A stretch of 64,000 nucleotides of DNA from Streptococcus cristatus (GCF_003943515.1 NZ_RJPT01000002.1:1-64000); one strand, 5' to 3'; counted from the first letter of the stretch, positions 1-8,898 are shown. Made by a program: numbers and translations. The notes: generated by a model not told the origin, from the letters alone.

Positions 1-104
1 CCTTCTTGTTCCCAGTCACTATTCTCCCATAAATGTACATAATAATCCCGTGCACAGCGGCGGACGATCCACTGCACTTTCTCATAGCGTTCCTTGAAGT
101 TCAT
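1..104 (-). CDS. comX: Competence sigma factor ComX/SigX, N-terminal part (runs off window)
   Basis: Only the first 34 codons are present; the gene continues past the left edge. The N-terminus MNFKERYEKVQ followed by DYYVHLWENSDWEQEG matches the start of streptococcal ComX, the alternative sigma factor that directs RNA polymerase to late competence genes through cin-boxes. The start codon at 104 is preceded by an AAGGAGA ribosome-binding site at normal spacing. The gene follows rpoE on the same strand but is separated from it by a strong terminator, so it should have its own promoter, expected to answer to the ComDE system. Three ATGTC repeats lie upstream. The call rests on a short segment but the match is distinctive. 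Confidence 0.8.
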   Translation of the reverse strand, partial: MNFKERYEKVQWIVRRCARDYYVHLWENSDWEQE

Positions 105-218
105 GTTATCTCCTTTTCCTTTGATAATATGATTCTACAAGAAAATATTCTTCTTTAGTGTCCCTGTCCCTATCCTGTCTATTTTTTGCCCCAACTGGTT
201 CCTAACGCAAATAATTCC

Positions 219-244
219 GACATCTCAGGGACATTTTATGACAT
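219..244 (-). promoter_or_regulatory. Three phased ATGTC repeats upstream of comX
   Basis: On the minus strand ATGTC occurs three times, at 240-244, 230-234 and 219-223, stepped by 10 and 11 bases, so all three lie on one face of the helix about 115-140 bases before the comX start. This could be the site of the competence response regulator ComE, whose known sites are direct repeats, but the sequence does not obviously match the pneumococcal ComE box. Function is inferred from position and phasing only. Confidence 0.35.
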
Positions 245-255
245 GTTAGAACGCA

Positions 256-285
256 AAAACAACTGCTTCAAAAAGCAGTTGTTTT
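256..285 (-). terminator. Rho-independent terminator after rpoE
   Basis: A perfect 13-bp stem (256-268 with 273-285) and a four-base loop, ending in a T run on the minus strand, lies 8 bases past the rpoE stop. It separates rpoE from comX. Confidence 0.9.
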
Positions 286-292
286 CTGGATA

Positions 293-883
293 TTATTCTT
301 CGTCTTCAACATCCTGATCATCGTCGGAATATTCGTCGTCTTCTTCATTTAACTCAACTTCTTCGCCGAGGTCATCTGGAGCTATTTCATTGATTTCAGC
401 ATCGTAGGCTTCAACCTCACTCTTTTCATCATCTGGATTATCTTCGTCATATGAAAGAGCTGGATCCTCTTCATAAGAGTCCTCATCTTCAGGATCATCA
501 TCGCTGTAATCAATTGCATCTTCGTCTCCATCCATAAAGGCATTAACGCGTTTTTTCTTGCGTTTCTTAGGCTCGTCTTCCTCATCCGTTTCTTCCAAAG
601 CGATGATTTCTTCATCGACTTCGTCAATGGCATACCAAGAACGAAGACCCCATTTATTGTCGCCAAGTGGGATGAAGCTACCATCTACATTCAGTTCTGT
701 ATAAAATAGTGGTAGTGCTTCTCGGATTTCTCCATTTGTTTTTTCCAGATAATTTTGAATTTCATTAACTAGCTCATCGAAATACATTTCATGGTCACGC
801 CCGCGCAATTCTAAGATGGCACGTGCTACCTCAATCATCGAAAGCTCACTTTTTTCTTGTCCTGCAAATACTTCTAATTCCAA
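293..883 (-). CDS. rpoE: DNA-directed RNA polymerase delta subunit
   Basis: The 196-residue protein has the two-part structure of RpoE delta. Residues about 1-95 form the HARE-HTH domain ([20 protein letters not shown] through [10 protein letters not shown]). The remaining half is an acidic, unstructured tail rich in Asp and Glu with one short Lys/Arg patch (KKRKKKR, about residues 106-112). Delta binds core RNA polymerase in Firmicutes, lowers non-specific DNA binding, speeds recycling and makes transcription more sensitive to the initiating nucleotide. The gene is monocistronic: its own consensus promoter lies upstream and a strong terminator downstream. In many streptococci pyrG follows rpoE; here comX does. 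Confidence 0.95.
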   Translation of the reverse strand: MELEVFAGQEKSELSMIEVARAILELRGRDHEMYFDELVNEIQNYLEKTNGEIREALPLFYTELNVDGSFIPLGDNKWGLRSWYAIDEVDEEIIALEETDEEDEPKKRKKKRVNAFMDGDEDAIDYSDDDPEDEDSYEEDPALSYDEDNPDDEKSEVEAYDAEINEIAPDDLGEEVELNEEDDEYSDDDQDVEDEE

Positions 884-940
884 AGTTATTCTCCTTAAGA
901 TTACACAGGCATTTAGCCATGCATTTTTTCGCTACTTTCT

Positions 941-969
941 ATTGTACGATAAATTTGCCGTCTAGTCAA
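941..969 (-). promoter_or_regulatory. Sigma-A promoter of rpoE
   Basis: The minus strand reads TTGACT (964-969), a 17-base spacer and TACAAT (941-946). Initiation would fall near 933, about 50 bases before the rpoE start. Confidence 0.8.
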
Positions 970-1098
970 AAAAATTTCACCTAGGCCATCCGACTTTTCA
1001 AGTCCAGCTTTTCTACTATAAGTATAGCATCTATAAAACAGCAGCTTCCTTCAATTTATACTTTGACATATTTCTCCTCACAAGTCTTCAACTAATCA

Positions 1099-1107
1099 TG
1101 ATATAAT
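1099..1107 (+). promoter_or_regulatory. Extended -10 promoter of the ArAE/FUSC gene
   Basis: TGaTATAAT lies 31 bases before the ATG at 1139. There is no good -35, as is usual for extended -10 promoters. Confidence 0.65.
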
Positions 1108-1138
1108 AGAAAAAACTTTATTTAATAGAAAGAAGCTC

Positions 1139-2104
1139 ATGCCTCTCCTCCAACGTACCATCAAACTAGCTCTTGCAACATGTCTTGCCGTCGCTCTAGC
1201 TGCTTTTTTAGGTCTAAGCAATGCTATATCAGCCGGTATCATTGCCATCCTCAGCGTTTCCGACACTCGCAGAAGCACTATCAAACTAGCCCGCAACCGC
1301 CTCTTGTCTACTATTTTAGCACTGGCTATCGGGAGCTTATCTTTCATCCTTCTGGGATTTAACCTTTGGAGCTTAGTAATTTATATCCTACTCTACGTTC
1401 CCTTGGCTTATCTCTTTGGATGGGAAATAGGCATCACCCCCAGCACAGTTTTGGTCACTCATCTACTGCTGGCCCATTCTGTTTCTTGGTCTCTTTTAGC
1501 TAACGAAATGGCTGTTTTCCTTATCGGAACGGGATTCGCTCTCCTAGCTAATCTATATATGGTTTCGAACCAACAAGATATTGATAACTATCGTATTCAA
1601 GTTGAAGAACAACTGAAGAAAATTCTACTACGTTTTGAATATTTCTTGAAAGCTGGAGACGGTCGAAACGATGCAACTCTAATTAAAGAACTAGATATTA
1701 TCCTTCAAGAAGCCTTAGAACTGGTCTATCTGGACCATTCCAACCATCTCTTTCATCAGACCAACTACCACATTCACTATTTTGAAATGCGGCAGGCACA
1801 GAATCGCATTCTAGAAGACATGGCAGGAAATATCAATGATTGCCAATTGGCAGCCAGTGAGAGCTTGATTTTAGCACGCCTTTTCTCTAAGACAGCCCAA
1901 CAGCTCAGTCAAGAAAATCCTGCTCACGAGCTGGTTGAAGAAATCGAAACCTGCCTAGCTGTTTTTCGCGAACGCCCGCTCCCTAAGACCCGGCAAGAAT
2001 TTGAGACACGCGCCACACTTCTGCAACTTTTACGAGACTTGGAGACTTTTATTAAGATCAAGGTAGAATTTTATCAAAATTACCAAAAGGTGCAAGCAAA
2101 TTAG
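1139..2104 (+). CDS. ArAE_1 (DUF939)/FUSC-like membrane protein
   Basis: The protein has 321 residues. About the first 150 contain four to five hydrophobic segments (for example LALATCLAVALAAFLGL, GIIAILSVS, FILLGFNLWSLVIYILLYV). The rest is a soluble helical tail (QVEEQLKKILLRFEYFLKAG onward). This is the layout of the aromatic acid exporter ArAE_1 family with its C-terminal domain. The family is named for weak similarity to aromatic-acid efflux proteins; the substrate in streptococci is unknown. An AGAAAGAAGCTC stretch before the ATG gives only a modest ribosome-binding site. The gene stands alone between divergent rpoE and convergent kimA, sharing a bidirectional terminator with the latter. 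Confidence 0.8.
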   Translation: MPLLQRTIKLALATCLAVALAAFLGLSNAISAGIIAILSVSDTRRSTIKLARNRLLSTILALAIGSLSFILLGFNLWSLVIYILLYVPLAYLFGWEIGITPSTVLVTHLLLAHSVSWSLLANEMAVFLIGTGFALLANLYMVSNQQDIDNYRIQVEEQLKKILLRFEYFLKAGDGRNDATLIKELDIILQEALELVYLDHSNHLFHQTNYHIHYFEMRQAQNRILEDMAGNINDCQLAASESLILARLFSKTAQQLSQENPAHELVEEIETCLAVFRERPLPKTRQEFETRATLLQLLRDLETFIKIKVEFYQNYQKVQAN

Positions 2105-2129
2105 CTCTGTGCCATTTCCAATAGATAAT

Positions 2130-2160
2130 AAAAGGAGTTGAAGATTTTTCAGCTCCTTTT
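2130..2160. terminator. Bidirectional terminator between convergent genes
   Basis: The stem AAAAGGAG-t-TGAA pairs with TTCA-g-CTCCTTTT around a five-base loop. A/T runs on both sides let it serve the + strand ArAE gene and the minus-strand kimA gene. Confidence 0.8.
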
Positions 2161-2183
2161 TCTCATTAAGTAAAGGCATTCGC

Positions 2184-4031
2184 TCATTCCTTTAAGTGAT
2201 ATGAATAACTTGCGACCACGACATCCTCATACCATTTCAGATAGTATTTCAATTTCAAGCTCATCTGGTTATGCAAGACATTTTGCCATCTTTTTTTAGG
2301 TATAAATTGAGGTACTAAAACTGTCACTGTTCTTCCCTCTTTTTTGGCTCGCTTGGCTACCTTAATCACATACTGAACTGTCGGACTGATGATATTGCGG
2401 TAGCTAGTCGTGACTGTCTCGAAGCGAATATCAGGGAAGTAGTCAGCAAATTCCTCGGCGACTTCAGCATCTTTTTCAGCAGTTTCTGCTGTAGAAACGT
2501 GCATTGCCACAACTTCATCTCCGATGCTGCGAGCATAGCTCATCGCACCAACACTGACTCGGGTAACATTCCCTACTAGAACAATTACTGTATTACCAGT
2601 GTAGTTCTGACGCTCAATGTGGTCATGCAATCTCAACTGTTTAGCGACTCTATTATAGTGCTGCTTGATAGACAAAAACAGCCAAGTCAAGACGATGATA
2701 ATAGGAAAGAAAGGCCAAATATCTTGAAGACGGAATAAGAGCAAGATAAGGACAATCCCGTAACAAATGATCGCACCAAGGATATTCGCAATCGAATGTT
2801 TCAAGAAATCCTTTCCATATTTTTTCTTCCAATGGACAACCATACCAGTCTGGGAGAGAGCAAAGGGCACGAATACACCAATGGTGTACAGGGGAATCAA
2901 ACGTTCTGTATTTCCCTTAAAGATGAACAAAAGAGCAATGGCACCAAAAGCCAAAGTAAAAATGCCATTAGAATAGCTCAGACGATCTCCTTTTTCCATG
3001 TACATATGAGGCATGTATTTATTCTTCGCCATATTGTAGGAGAGCATCGGAAAGGCTGAAAAGCCTGTATTGGCTGCCACTGCTAAGATCAAAGCAGTTG
3101 ACAATTGGAAAACATAAAACAAGATACGACCAAGAGGAGAAGTCCCCAAAATCGCTTGCGCCATCTGAGCCAAGGTCGTTACACCTTTGACAGGCACGAT
3201 GCCAATCCAATAATTCAAGAAGGTAATGCCCGCAAACATGATGCCTAGGATTAAAGCCATAATCGAGAGGGTAGCTGCGGCGTTATGGGCTTTTGGTTTC
3301 TTGAAAAAGGGAACCGAATTGGAAATAGCTTCCACCCCTGTCAAGGAAGCAGAGCCGCTGGTGAAAGCACGAAGCAGTAAGATCAAACTTACTCCAGCAA
3401 TCGGACTACCAATCCGCGCGGTTGCGTGATAGTCTAAATTTCCTGTCAGGATTTGCACAAAACCAAAACCAATCAACAATAAGGTGCTGACAATAAAAAG
3501 ATAGACAGGAATCATCAAGGAAGTAGCCGATTCTTTTAATCCTCGGAGATTCATTAACATCAACAAGAGAACTAAGAAAATGGAAATATGTAAATTGTAA
3601 GGATGTAAGACAGGAATTGCAGAGGTAATTGCGTCCGCTCCAGAAGCGACTGAAACGGCTACGGTCAACATGTAATCTACCAGCAAGCTTCCGCCAGCGA
3701 TCAAACCTGCCGTTGGAGATAGATTTTCCGTCGTCACCATATAAGCTCCTCCTCCTTGAGGGTAAGCATGGATAACCTGACGGTAAGAAATCGTTAAACT
3801 CGCTAATAAAACTAATACGACAATTCCTATTGGAAGCGACCACCAAATGGCACCAATAGAAATAGAGGTCAAGACCAAAACAACCTGCTCTGGTCCATAA
3901 GCAATAGAAGATAAAGCGTCACTGGAGAGCATGGCCAAGGCTTGCATCTTGGTCAGTAAATGACCATCCTCGCCCTCTTTCCCAGATTTTAATGGGCGTC
4001 CAATAAAAAATCCTTTTAACTTGGAAAACAT
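2184..4031 (-). CDS. kimA: KimA-type high-affinity potassium importer (APC superfamily)
   Basis: The 615-residue protein matches Bacillus KimA (YdaO) along its whole length. It opens with an IGRPLKS motif, then LTKMQALAMLSSDALSSIAYG, YPQGGGAYMV, LIAGGSLLVDYMLTVAVS and SLTGVEAISN in the APC transmembrane core. A C-terminal universal-stress-like cytoplasmic domain (from about residue 460, with VPQFIPKKRWQNVLHNQ) follows. KimA is a K+/H+ symporter, and the C-terminal domain is where c-di-AMP binds in the Bacillus protein. I place the start at 4031 because AAAGGAGG lies just before it; an in-frame ATG at 4052 lacks such a site. I saw no recognisable c-di-AMP riboswitch upstream, although one controls the Bacillus gene. 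Confidence 0.88.
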   Translation of the reverse strand: MFSKLKGFFIGRPLKSGKEGEDGHLLTKMQALAMLSSDALSSIAYGPEQVVLVLTSISIGAIWWSLPIGIVVLVLLASLTISYRQVIHAYPQGGGAYMVTTENLSPTAGLIAGGSLLVDYMLTVAVSVASGADAITSAIPVLHPYNLHISIFLVLLLMLMNLRGLKESATSLMIPVYLFIVSTLLLIGFGFVQILTGNLDYHATARIGSPIAGVSLILLLRAFTSGSASLTGVEAISNSVPFFKKPKAHNAAATLSIMALILGIMFAGITFLNYWIGIVPVKGVTTLAQMAQAILGTSPLGRILFYVFQLSTALILAVAANTGFSAFPMLSYNMAKNKYMPHMYMEKGDRLSYSNGIFTLAFGAIALLFIFKGNTERLIPLYTIGVFVPFALSQTGMVVHWKKKYGKDFLKHSIANILGAIICYGIVLILLLFRLQDIWPFFPIIIVLTWLFLSIKQHYNRVAKQLRLHDHIERQNYTGNTVIVLVGNVTRVSVGAMSYARSIGDEVVAMHVSTAETAEKDAEVAEEFADYFPDIRFETVTTSYRNIISPTVQYVIKVAKRAKKEGRTVTVLVPQFIPKKRWQNVLHNQMSLKLKYYLKWYEDVVVASYSYHLKE

Positions 4032-4190
4032 AAGTTCCTCCTTTAAAAACATGAGCCATTCTACTCCTTTTCAGAAAACATGTCAATACTTTTCTGAAAA
4101 TAAGTTTTCATAAATTTAAACTTTCTGCTTTTTATCCAAATGCTTGATGAAAACCATCTCAGTAGATATCAAGATCATTCTCCAACCTCA

Positions 4191-4280
4191 CTAAAAATTG
4201 AAGGTGAAGAGGATAGAAATCGCAAGCGGGAGAGCCAGAAAATACTCAAACAATCTATTTAAAGTTTCAAACACACTCTC
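4191..4280 (-). pseudogene. Possible C-terminal remnant of a membrane protein
   Basis: The minus strand holds an open stretch of 29 codons without a start that ends LFEYFLALPLAISILFTFNF-stop. It reads like the last transmembrane helix of a lost gene. It is too short to identify and may be chance. Confidence 0.25.
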
Positions 4281-4328
4281 CTACAAAATCTTCCATTCTT
4301 TTTGTAAACAGCATGCTTGTTTATAAAA

Positions 4329-4352
4329 AACGAGCTTTATGCCAAGCTCGTT
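4329..4352 (-). terminator. Rho-independent terminator
   Basis: AACGAGCTT pairs with AAGCTCGTT around a six-base loop, followed on the minus strand by six T. It lies about 230 bases past the DUF6892 gene, so it ends that transcript or that of a deleted gene. Confidence 0.75.
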
Positions 4353-4584
4353 CTTGATATTTAAATTTCTTAAATTTTAGTGATTGTTCATAAAAGAGTT
4401 CTATCTCAGAATAAACAAGATGACAATCAATAGAAACCATCAAGTCTTCTGCTACTTTAATTGGAAAATGTATCTAGTTAATCTAAAACAAAGGTTTCTA
4501 ACTATCTGTTAGATTGGTTTTACCGATTAGAACTAGTAGTTCATTGTCGTTTTTACAAACGATTCAGAACATTATTACTTTCTG

Positions 4585-5016
4585 TCACTCTTCAATCTCA
4601 ATCCCTTTGGATTCGAATAAATCACGTACTTCTTTAGAAAATGGAAAGATTGTTCCGTCAATGGTTTTTAAATTCGAAAACTGTGATAGCTCCTTTTCAG
4701 TCACATTTTCCAAATCAAATTGATCATCTTCCCCATCCCACAAAGGGATCAATTGTGCATAGATCTCATTTCCTCCATCAAAGAAGAGACTTTCCACATT
4801 CTGCGCATACTCTTTAGGTATTTCCAACCGTTCGAAATAAGCCTCTACTTCAGGGATTGGTGTCTCATAGAAGTCTTCTGGATCTACAGATAAGTTATCA
4901 GATTTACAAAAACTGTAAACGTCAAATCGTGGCTCAAGCACGTTTTGTTCATACATCAACTCCTGAATAATAGCCAACTTAAAATTAAAATTATCAAATT
5001 GTAAGAAATCACTCAT
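4585..5016 (-). CDS. DUF6892 domain protein
   Basis: The protein has 143 residues and is acidic and soluble. The segments FDNFNFKLAIIQELMYE, LEPRFDVYSF and FFDGGNEIYAQLIPLWDGED are typical of DUF6892 proteins, whose function is unknown. Related small acidic proteins often occur as immunity-like accessory genes, but nothing here shows a partner toxin. The AAAGGAAC ribosome-binding site supports the start. The gene follows mrnC by 19 bases on the same strand and may be read through from cysS-mrnC. Confidence 0.6.
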   Translation of the reverse strand: MSDFLQFDNFNFKLAIIQELMYEQNVLEPRFDVYSFCKSDNLSVDPEDFYETPIPEVEAYFERLEIPKEYAQNVESLFFDGGNEIYAQLIPLWDGEDDQFDLENVTEKELSQFSNLKTIDGTIFPFSKEVRDLFESKGIEIEE

Positions 5017-5035
5017 AAATTAGTTCCTTTCAAAA

Positions 5036-5428
5036 TCAGGACGAAGCCTCTATTTTCCGAATACACCAGTCAATCAGCTCTTCCAGTCGCTCAATGGCTT
5101 CGGTCATATGCAGGTAGCCCATAACAGCTTCAAAGCCGGTAGACATCCTATAGGTGACGATATCTGTATTCTTAGCCTTGGTATGGCTGTTGGCATTACG
5201 GCCGCGCTTGTAGATATCTTCTTCCTTCTCCGTCAGAATCCCTTCTTCTAGCATGAGAGAGATGAGATTAGCCTGAGCCTTGGCAGAAACATACTTGGTC
5301 GCTTCCCTATGCAGCTGATTGGGCTTGGTCAGACCCTGAAAAATCAGGTGACGCCGGATATACATGGAGTAGACAGCATCTCCCTCAAAGGCGAGGGCAA
5401 TGCCGTTAATCAGGTTGACATCAGTCAC
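5036..5428 (-). CDS. mrnC: Mini-ribonuclease III
   Basis: The 130-residue protein is an RNase III catalytic domain without the double-stranded RNA-binding domain. The signature NGIALAFEGDAVYSMYIRRH (about residues 8-27) holds the acidic metal-binding residues. The later GRNANSHTKAKNTDIVTYRMSTGFEA segment is also diagnostic. In Bacillus the enzyme matures the 3' and 5' ends of 23S rRNA. The start overlaps the end of cysS by 8 bases, a common Firmicute arrangement that suggests translational coupling. Confidence 0.93.
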   Translation of the reverse strand: MTDVNLINGIALAFEGDAVYSMYIRRHLIFQGLTKPNQLHREATKYVSAKAQANLISLMLEEGILTEKEEDIYKRGRNANSHTKAKNTDIVTYRMSTGFEAVMGYLHMTEAIERLEELIDWCIRKIEASS

Positions 5429-6764
5429 GGGTCCACCTCACTCCGTCCTTGGTATCCAAAAGCTTGATACCCTGAGTGGCCAATTCATCCCGAATACGGT
5501 CTGCAGTCGCAAAATCTCGATTAGCTCGCGCCACTTGGCGTTCCTCAATCAAGCGCTCAATGTCCGCGTCCAAGACTTCTTCTACAAAGACGATACCAAA
5601 AACTTCTAAGAGCTTGGCAAAGGCTGCCTTAACTTCAGCAGTGTAGTTGCCAGAATTGATCCACTTGGCTAGCTCGAAGACAACCGTGATACCGTTAGCC
5701 GCATTGAAATCTTCGTCCATAGCAGCGGTGAACTTGTCCAGAAAGGCCTGAAGCTGATCAGAGTCAGCCTGACCCGTGAAAGGCTGCTCATAGGTATTCT
5801 TCAAATACTTGAGATTGGTCGCTGCATCATGAACAGCTTTTTCTGTGAAATTGATTGGCTTGCGGTAATGCTGGGTAGCAAAGAAGAAACGCAGCACCTG
5901 ACCATCAATGGTCTTGAGGGCATCGTGAACAGTGATAAAATTGCCTAGAGACTTGGACATCTTGACGTCATCGATGTTAACAAAGCCATTGTGCATCCAA
6001 TAGTTGGCAAAAGTCTGACCAGTCTTGGCCTCTGACTGAGCAATTTCATTGGTATGGTGAGGAAATTCTAGGTCTGCTCCGCCACCATGAATGTCAATAG
6101 TATCACCCAAAATCTCCGTTGACATGACCGAACACTCAATGTGCCAGCCCGGACGACCAGGTCCCCAAGGACTGTCCCAAGAAATCTCGCCTGGTTTTAC
6201 AGCTTTCCAAAGAGCAAAGTCTACAGGATTTTCCTTACGAGCCGTTTCTTCATCTGTTCGACCTGAAGCACCCAGCTCCAAATCTTCCAAGGTTTTATTA
6301 GCTAGTTTGGCATAATTGTGCGACTTTTCCACTCGGAAATAGACATCGCCCTCTGACTCATAGGCGTAGCCTTTGTCAACCAAGTCCTCAACAAAACGGA
6401 TGATGTCAGCCATAAACTCCACCACCCGCGGATGACGAGTCGCAGGTTTTACACCCAGAGCTGAGACATCCTCACGAAAAGCTGCGATATACTTATCAGC
6501 CACTTCTTTTGGTGTGATGCCTTCTTCCTTGGCCCGATTGATAATCTTATCATCTACATCTGTAAAATTGGAAATATAATTGACCTCAAATCCCCGATAC
6601 TCAAAATAGCGACGAACTGTGTCAAAAGCTACTGTTGAGCGGGCATTGCCGACATGGATATAGTTATAAACCGTCGGACCGCAGACATACATGCGAACCT
6701 TGCCCTCTTCAATGGGCACAAATTCACGTAGGCTGCGGGTCATGGTGTCGTAAATTTTAATCAT
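5421..6764 (-). CDS. cysS: Cysteinyl-tRNA synthetase
   Basis: The 447-residue class I synthetase charges tRNA-Cys. It shows the zinc-site CGPTVYNYIHVGNAR segment with the HIGH-type HVGN, the HIECSVMS and HGGGADLEFPHHTNE zinc ligands, and KMSKSLGNF as the KMSKS loop. An in-frame GTG three codons upstream (6773) is possible, but AAGGGAG sits eight bases before the ATG at 6764 and directly abuts the GTG, so the ATG is chosen. The gene belongs to the downstream part of the pnp-cysE block, linking charging to cysteine synthesis. Confidence 0.95.
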   Translation of the reverse strand: MIKIYDTMTRSLREFVPIEEGKVRMYVCGPTVYNYIHVGNARSTVAFDTVRRYFEYRGFEVNYISNFTDVDDKIINRAKEEGITPKEVADKYIAAFREDVSALGVKPATRHPRVVEFMADIIRFVEDLVDKGYAYESEGDVYFRVEKSHNYAKLANKTLEDLELGASGRTDEETARKENPVDFALWKAVKPGEISWDSPWGPGRPGWHIECSVMSTEILGDTIDIHGGGADLEFPHHTNEIAQSEAKTGQTFANYWMHNGFVNIDDVKMSKSLGNFITVHDALKTIDGQVLRFFFATQHYRKPINFTEKAVHDAATNLKYLKNTYEQPFTGQADSDQLQAFLDKFTAAMDEDFNAANGITVVFELAKWINSGNYTAEVKAAFAKLLEVFGIVFVEEVLDADIERLIEERQVARANRDFATADRIRDELATQGIKLLDTKDGVRWTRD

Positions 6765-6781
6765 GCGGTCCACTCCCTTCT

Positions 6782-7303
6782 CTATTTATGACTTTTTCGG
6801 CTGAAAACCAGCTCTGCAAAAGGGCCAAATTGTCTGAGGCTATCCAGTTGGTAAAAGCGCTGCCCTTCCTCTTGGGTAAAGAGGGGAACCCCCTTTCCTA
6901 GGATAAGGGGCGCTATCTGAATAATGAGGTGGTCGAAAAGATCCGCATCCAAGAGCGGTCCTACCAAGGAATTACCACCAATCACAAAGACATTTTTGCC
7001 TTTGTCAATCTGGTGAACAAAGTCCACCACATCCCCAGCTACTGGCTGGTAATTGCTGACAGGCAGGTGCCTATCATGCGTAAAGACATAGTTTTCCGTA
7101 GCTTGATAAAAACTTTCTACATCTTGCAAATCTTGGATCTCCTCAAAGGTCCGCTTGCCCATGATGGTGATATCCATTTGCCTGTAAAAGTCATCATAGC
7201 CTGTATCCTCTACAGAACCAAGCTGATGCAGCCAGTCTATCCTGTGCTGGCTGTCTGCCAAGTAGCCATCCATGGTGATACAGCCGTAAAAATATACTGC
7301 CAT
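6782..7303 (-). CDS. Dihydrofolate reductase/RibD C-terminal-like protein
   Basis: The 173-residue protein has the RibD-C fold: an N-terminal VYFYGCITMDGYLAD strand, DITIMGKRTFEEI, and the nucleotide-binding VFVIGGNSLVGPLL followed by IIQIAPLILGKGVPLF. Members use NAD(P)H, but the substrate of this stand-alone subgroup is not known, and there is no riboflavin gene nearby. It lies 8 bases after the nucleoside phosphorylase gene and 17 before cysS, so it is probably in the same operon. Confidence 0.75.
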   Translation of the reverse strand: MAVYFYGCITMDGYLADSQHRIDWLHQLGSVEDTGYDDFYRQMDITIMGKRTFEEIQDLQDVESFYQATENYVFTHDRHLPVSNYQPVAGDVVDFVHQIDKGKNVFVIGGNSLVGPLLDADLFDHLIIQIAPLILGKGVPLFTQEEGQRFYQLDSLRQFGPFAELVFSRKSHK

Positions 7304-7311
7304 TCTTGTAG

Positions 7312-8076
7312 TTACCTTTCTAGTTCCTTTGCTATTGTCAAAGCGATAGTGAAAAAAGTCATGGCATCAGCTGTCCGCTCTTCATGGCGGGCATCCCAGG
7401 TTCGGTTATGATGATCCACATAGTCAGCTGTGTAGAAGAATTGATAGACCTTGGTCTTACGAAATTGACTCCAAGCCATGATCGCCGAAGCTTCCATGTC
7501 CACCACTTGAGCTCCAGCAGCCAAGCGACGCTTGATCTTATCAGGCGTTTCCCGATAAAAGGCATCAGTCGTCCAAGACTTGGTGCGGATATGCTCAATA
7601 TCGTGCTTGTCAAAGATGGATTCCAGCTTAATCAACAGGGATTCATCATAGGAGATTTCGTCACCCGGTGGGACATAGTGATAGCTAGTTCCTTCATCTC
7701 GCAATGCAGCCGCAGGCAGGATGATTTTATCGGCCTCTATCGAGCGATCCAAAACGCCACAGGAACCTAGAATGATGAAATTCTTGAAGCCTCTGGCTGC
7801 CAACTCCTCCAGTTGGCCAACTATCATAGGAGCTCCAATCGGAGCCAACATAACTGCTAGCTTACTAGGACCTTGACCGTACATATACCACGGATGCTGT
7901 CCATTTATACTTTTTAAATAGCCTCCCTGATAGACATCTTCTGACTCAATCAATCGTTTCAGGATTTCGCCATTAAAGGACAGGATGATAGTTTCACAAA
8001 TCTCACCCTTGTCCATAATCTGCCTATCTGTTGGCTCAATAACCCCAGCTACATCTTCGAATTCCTCTAATAACAT
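7312..8076 (-). CDS. Nucleoside phosphorylase (PNP/UDP superfamily)
   Basis: The 254-residue protein has GPSKLAVMLAPIGAPMIVGQLEEL, the phosphate-site NFIILGSCGVLD, and VVDMEASAIMAW, where the Met-Glu pair contacts the nucleoside ribose. These define the purine/uridine phosphorylase superfamily, which splits nucleosides with phosphate. The N-terminal 30 residues are unusual and base specificity cannot be read from the sequence. It is not MTA/SAH nucleosidase by its motifs. It sits between cysE and cysS. Confidence 0.78.
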   Translation of the reverse strand: MLLEEFEDVAGVIEPTDRQIMDKGEICETIILSFNGEILKRLIESEDVYQGGYLKSINGQHPWYMYGQGPSKLAVMLAPIGAPMIVGQLEELAARGFKNFIILGSCGVLDRSIEADKIILPAAALRDEGTSYHYVPPGDEISYDESLLIKLESIFDKHDIEHIRTKSWTTDAFYRETPDKIKRRLAAGAQVVDMEASAIMAWSQFRKTKVYQFFYTADYVDHHNRTWDARHEERTADAMTFFTIALTIAKELER

Positions 8077-8252
8077 AACTTCACTCTCTTTAAGCCTTCA
8101 GCAAAGCCATCTTCAACTTCTTCTTTGATGGTAAAGTTTAGTCTCATCTTTTCGGATTCACTTATAGTGAGCCCATTGAGTTACATTTTACCAAATCACT
8201 CCTTGGCAAGACCTCCTAAAGTATCTTGTTAGCTGTCCAAATTTGGCCTTTC

Positions 8253-8870
8253 TTAGAGCTCCGACGAATGGTGGCTGGCTTCACGGGCATGCTCCAGCTT
8301 GTCCAAATAATATTCTCGCTGTTCTTCCACCTCATGGATGGTCGGCTCATCTTTCTGACCATGAACACGCACGATCTTAGCCGGGATTCCAACTACAGTT
8401 ACATCACTAGGTACATCCGCCACGACGACTGCCCCTGCTCCAACTTTGGCATTTTCGCCAATTTCCACTGGGCCAATAACTTGAGCATGAGCAGAGATGA
8501 GCGCTCCTCGACGGACAGTCGGGTGGCGTTTCCCAGCATCCTTGCCAGTCCCTCCTAGGGTCACCCCATGATACAGAAGCGCACCCTTTTCCACGATGGC
8601 CGTTTCACCGATAACCAATCCACTACCATGGTCAATGAAAACACCTGACTCAATCTGAGCACCTGGATGAATCTCAATCTGAGTCCAAAAGCGCCAAAAT
8701 TGGCTGTGCATGCGTGCCAGTAGCTTAAAACCTCTCTTCCAGAGGAAATGAGAAAGACGGTGGGCTGCCAAGGCCTTGACACCTGGATAAGTCAGGATGA
8801 CCTCCAGCGAAGTACGAGCAGCCGGATCATTTTCTTTTACAATCTCAATGGCTTCTTTCCACCAGCCCAT
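8253..8870 (-). CDS. cysE: Serine O-acetyltransferase
   Basis: The 205-residue protein makes O-acetylserine from serine and acetyl-CoA, the committed step of cysteine synthesis. After a helical N-terminus come the left-handed beta-helix hexapeptide repeats, with the family motif FIDHGSGLVIGETAIV (about residues 78-93), HGVTLGGTG and HPTVRRGALI. It starts 88 bases after pnp, in the usual streptococcal pnp-cysE order, and is separated from pnp by a weak terminator hairpin. The length fits the short Gram-positive form of CysE. Confidence 0.93.
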   Translation of the reverse strand: MGWWKEAIEIVKENDPAARTSLEVILTYPGVKALAAHRLSHFLWKRGFKLLARMHSQFWRFWTQIEIHPGAQIESGVFIDHGSGLVIGETAIVEKGALLYHGVTLGGTGKDAGKRHPTVRRGALISAHAQVIGPVEIGENAKVGAGAVVVADVPSDVTVVGIPAKIVRVHGQKDEPTIHEVEEQREYYLDKLEHAREASHHSSEL

Positions 8871-8898
8871 CTTCTTCTCCTTTCATTAGGTAAAATAA

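Larger units (their letters stand above)
4032..4584. other. 553-base AT-rich gap between DUF6892 gene and kimA
   Basis: Apart from a terminator (4329-4352) and a short possible gene remnant (4191-4280), I see nothing coding. The kimA promoter must lie here but no near-consensus -35/-10 pair stands out. Confidence 0.6.

Noticed and set aside
328..335. 7-of-8 matches to the cin-box, such as TATTCGTC in rpoE and near 2781 and 15085
   Set aside because: They lie inside coding sequence, are imperfect and lack a T-rich upstream stretch in the right direction.
4032..4584. c-di-AMP (ydaO) riboswitch upstream of kimA
   Set aside because: The region lacks recognisable conserved blocks of that large riboswitch.
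6762..6773. GTG start for cysS
   Set aside because: The Shine-Dalgarno abuts the GTG and is correctly spaced for the ATG at 6764, whose N-terminus also matches the family.
8060..8147. Small minus-strand ORF MRLNFTIKEEVEDGFAEGLK
   Set aside because: It overlaps the start of the nucleoside phosphorylase gene, has no clear ribosome-binding site and no recognisable relatives.
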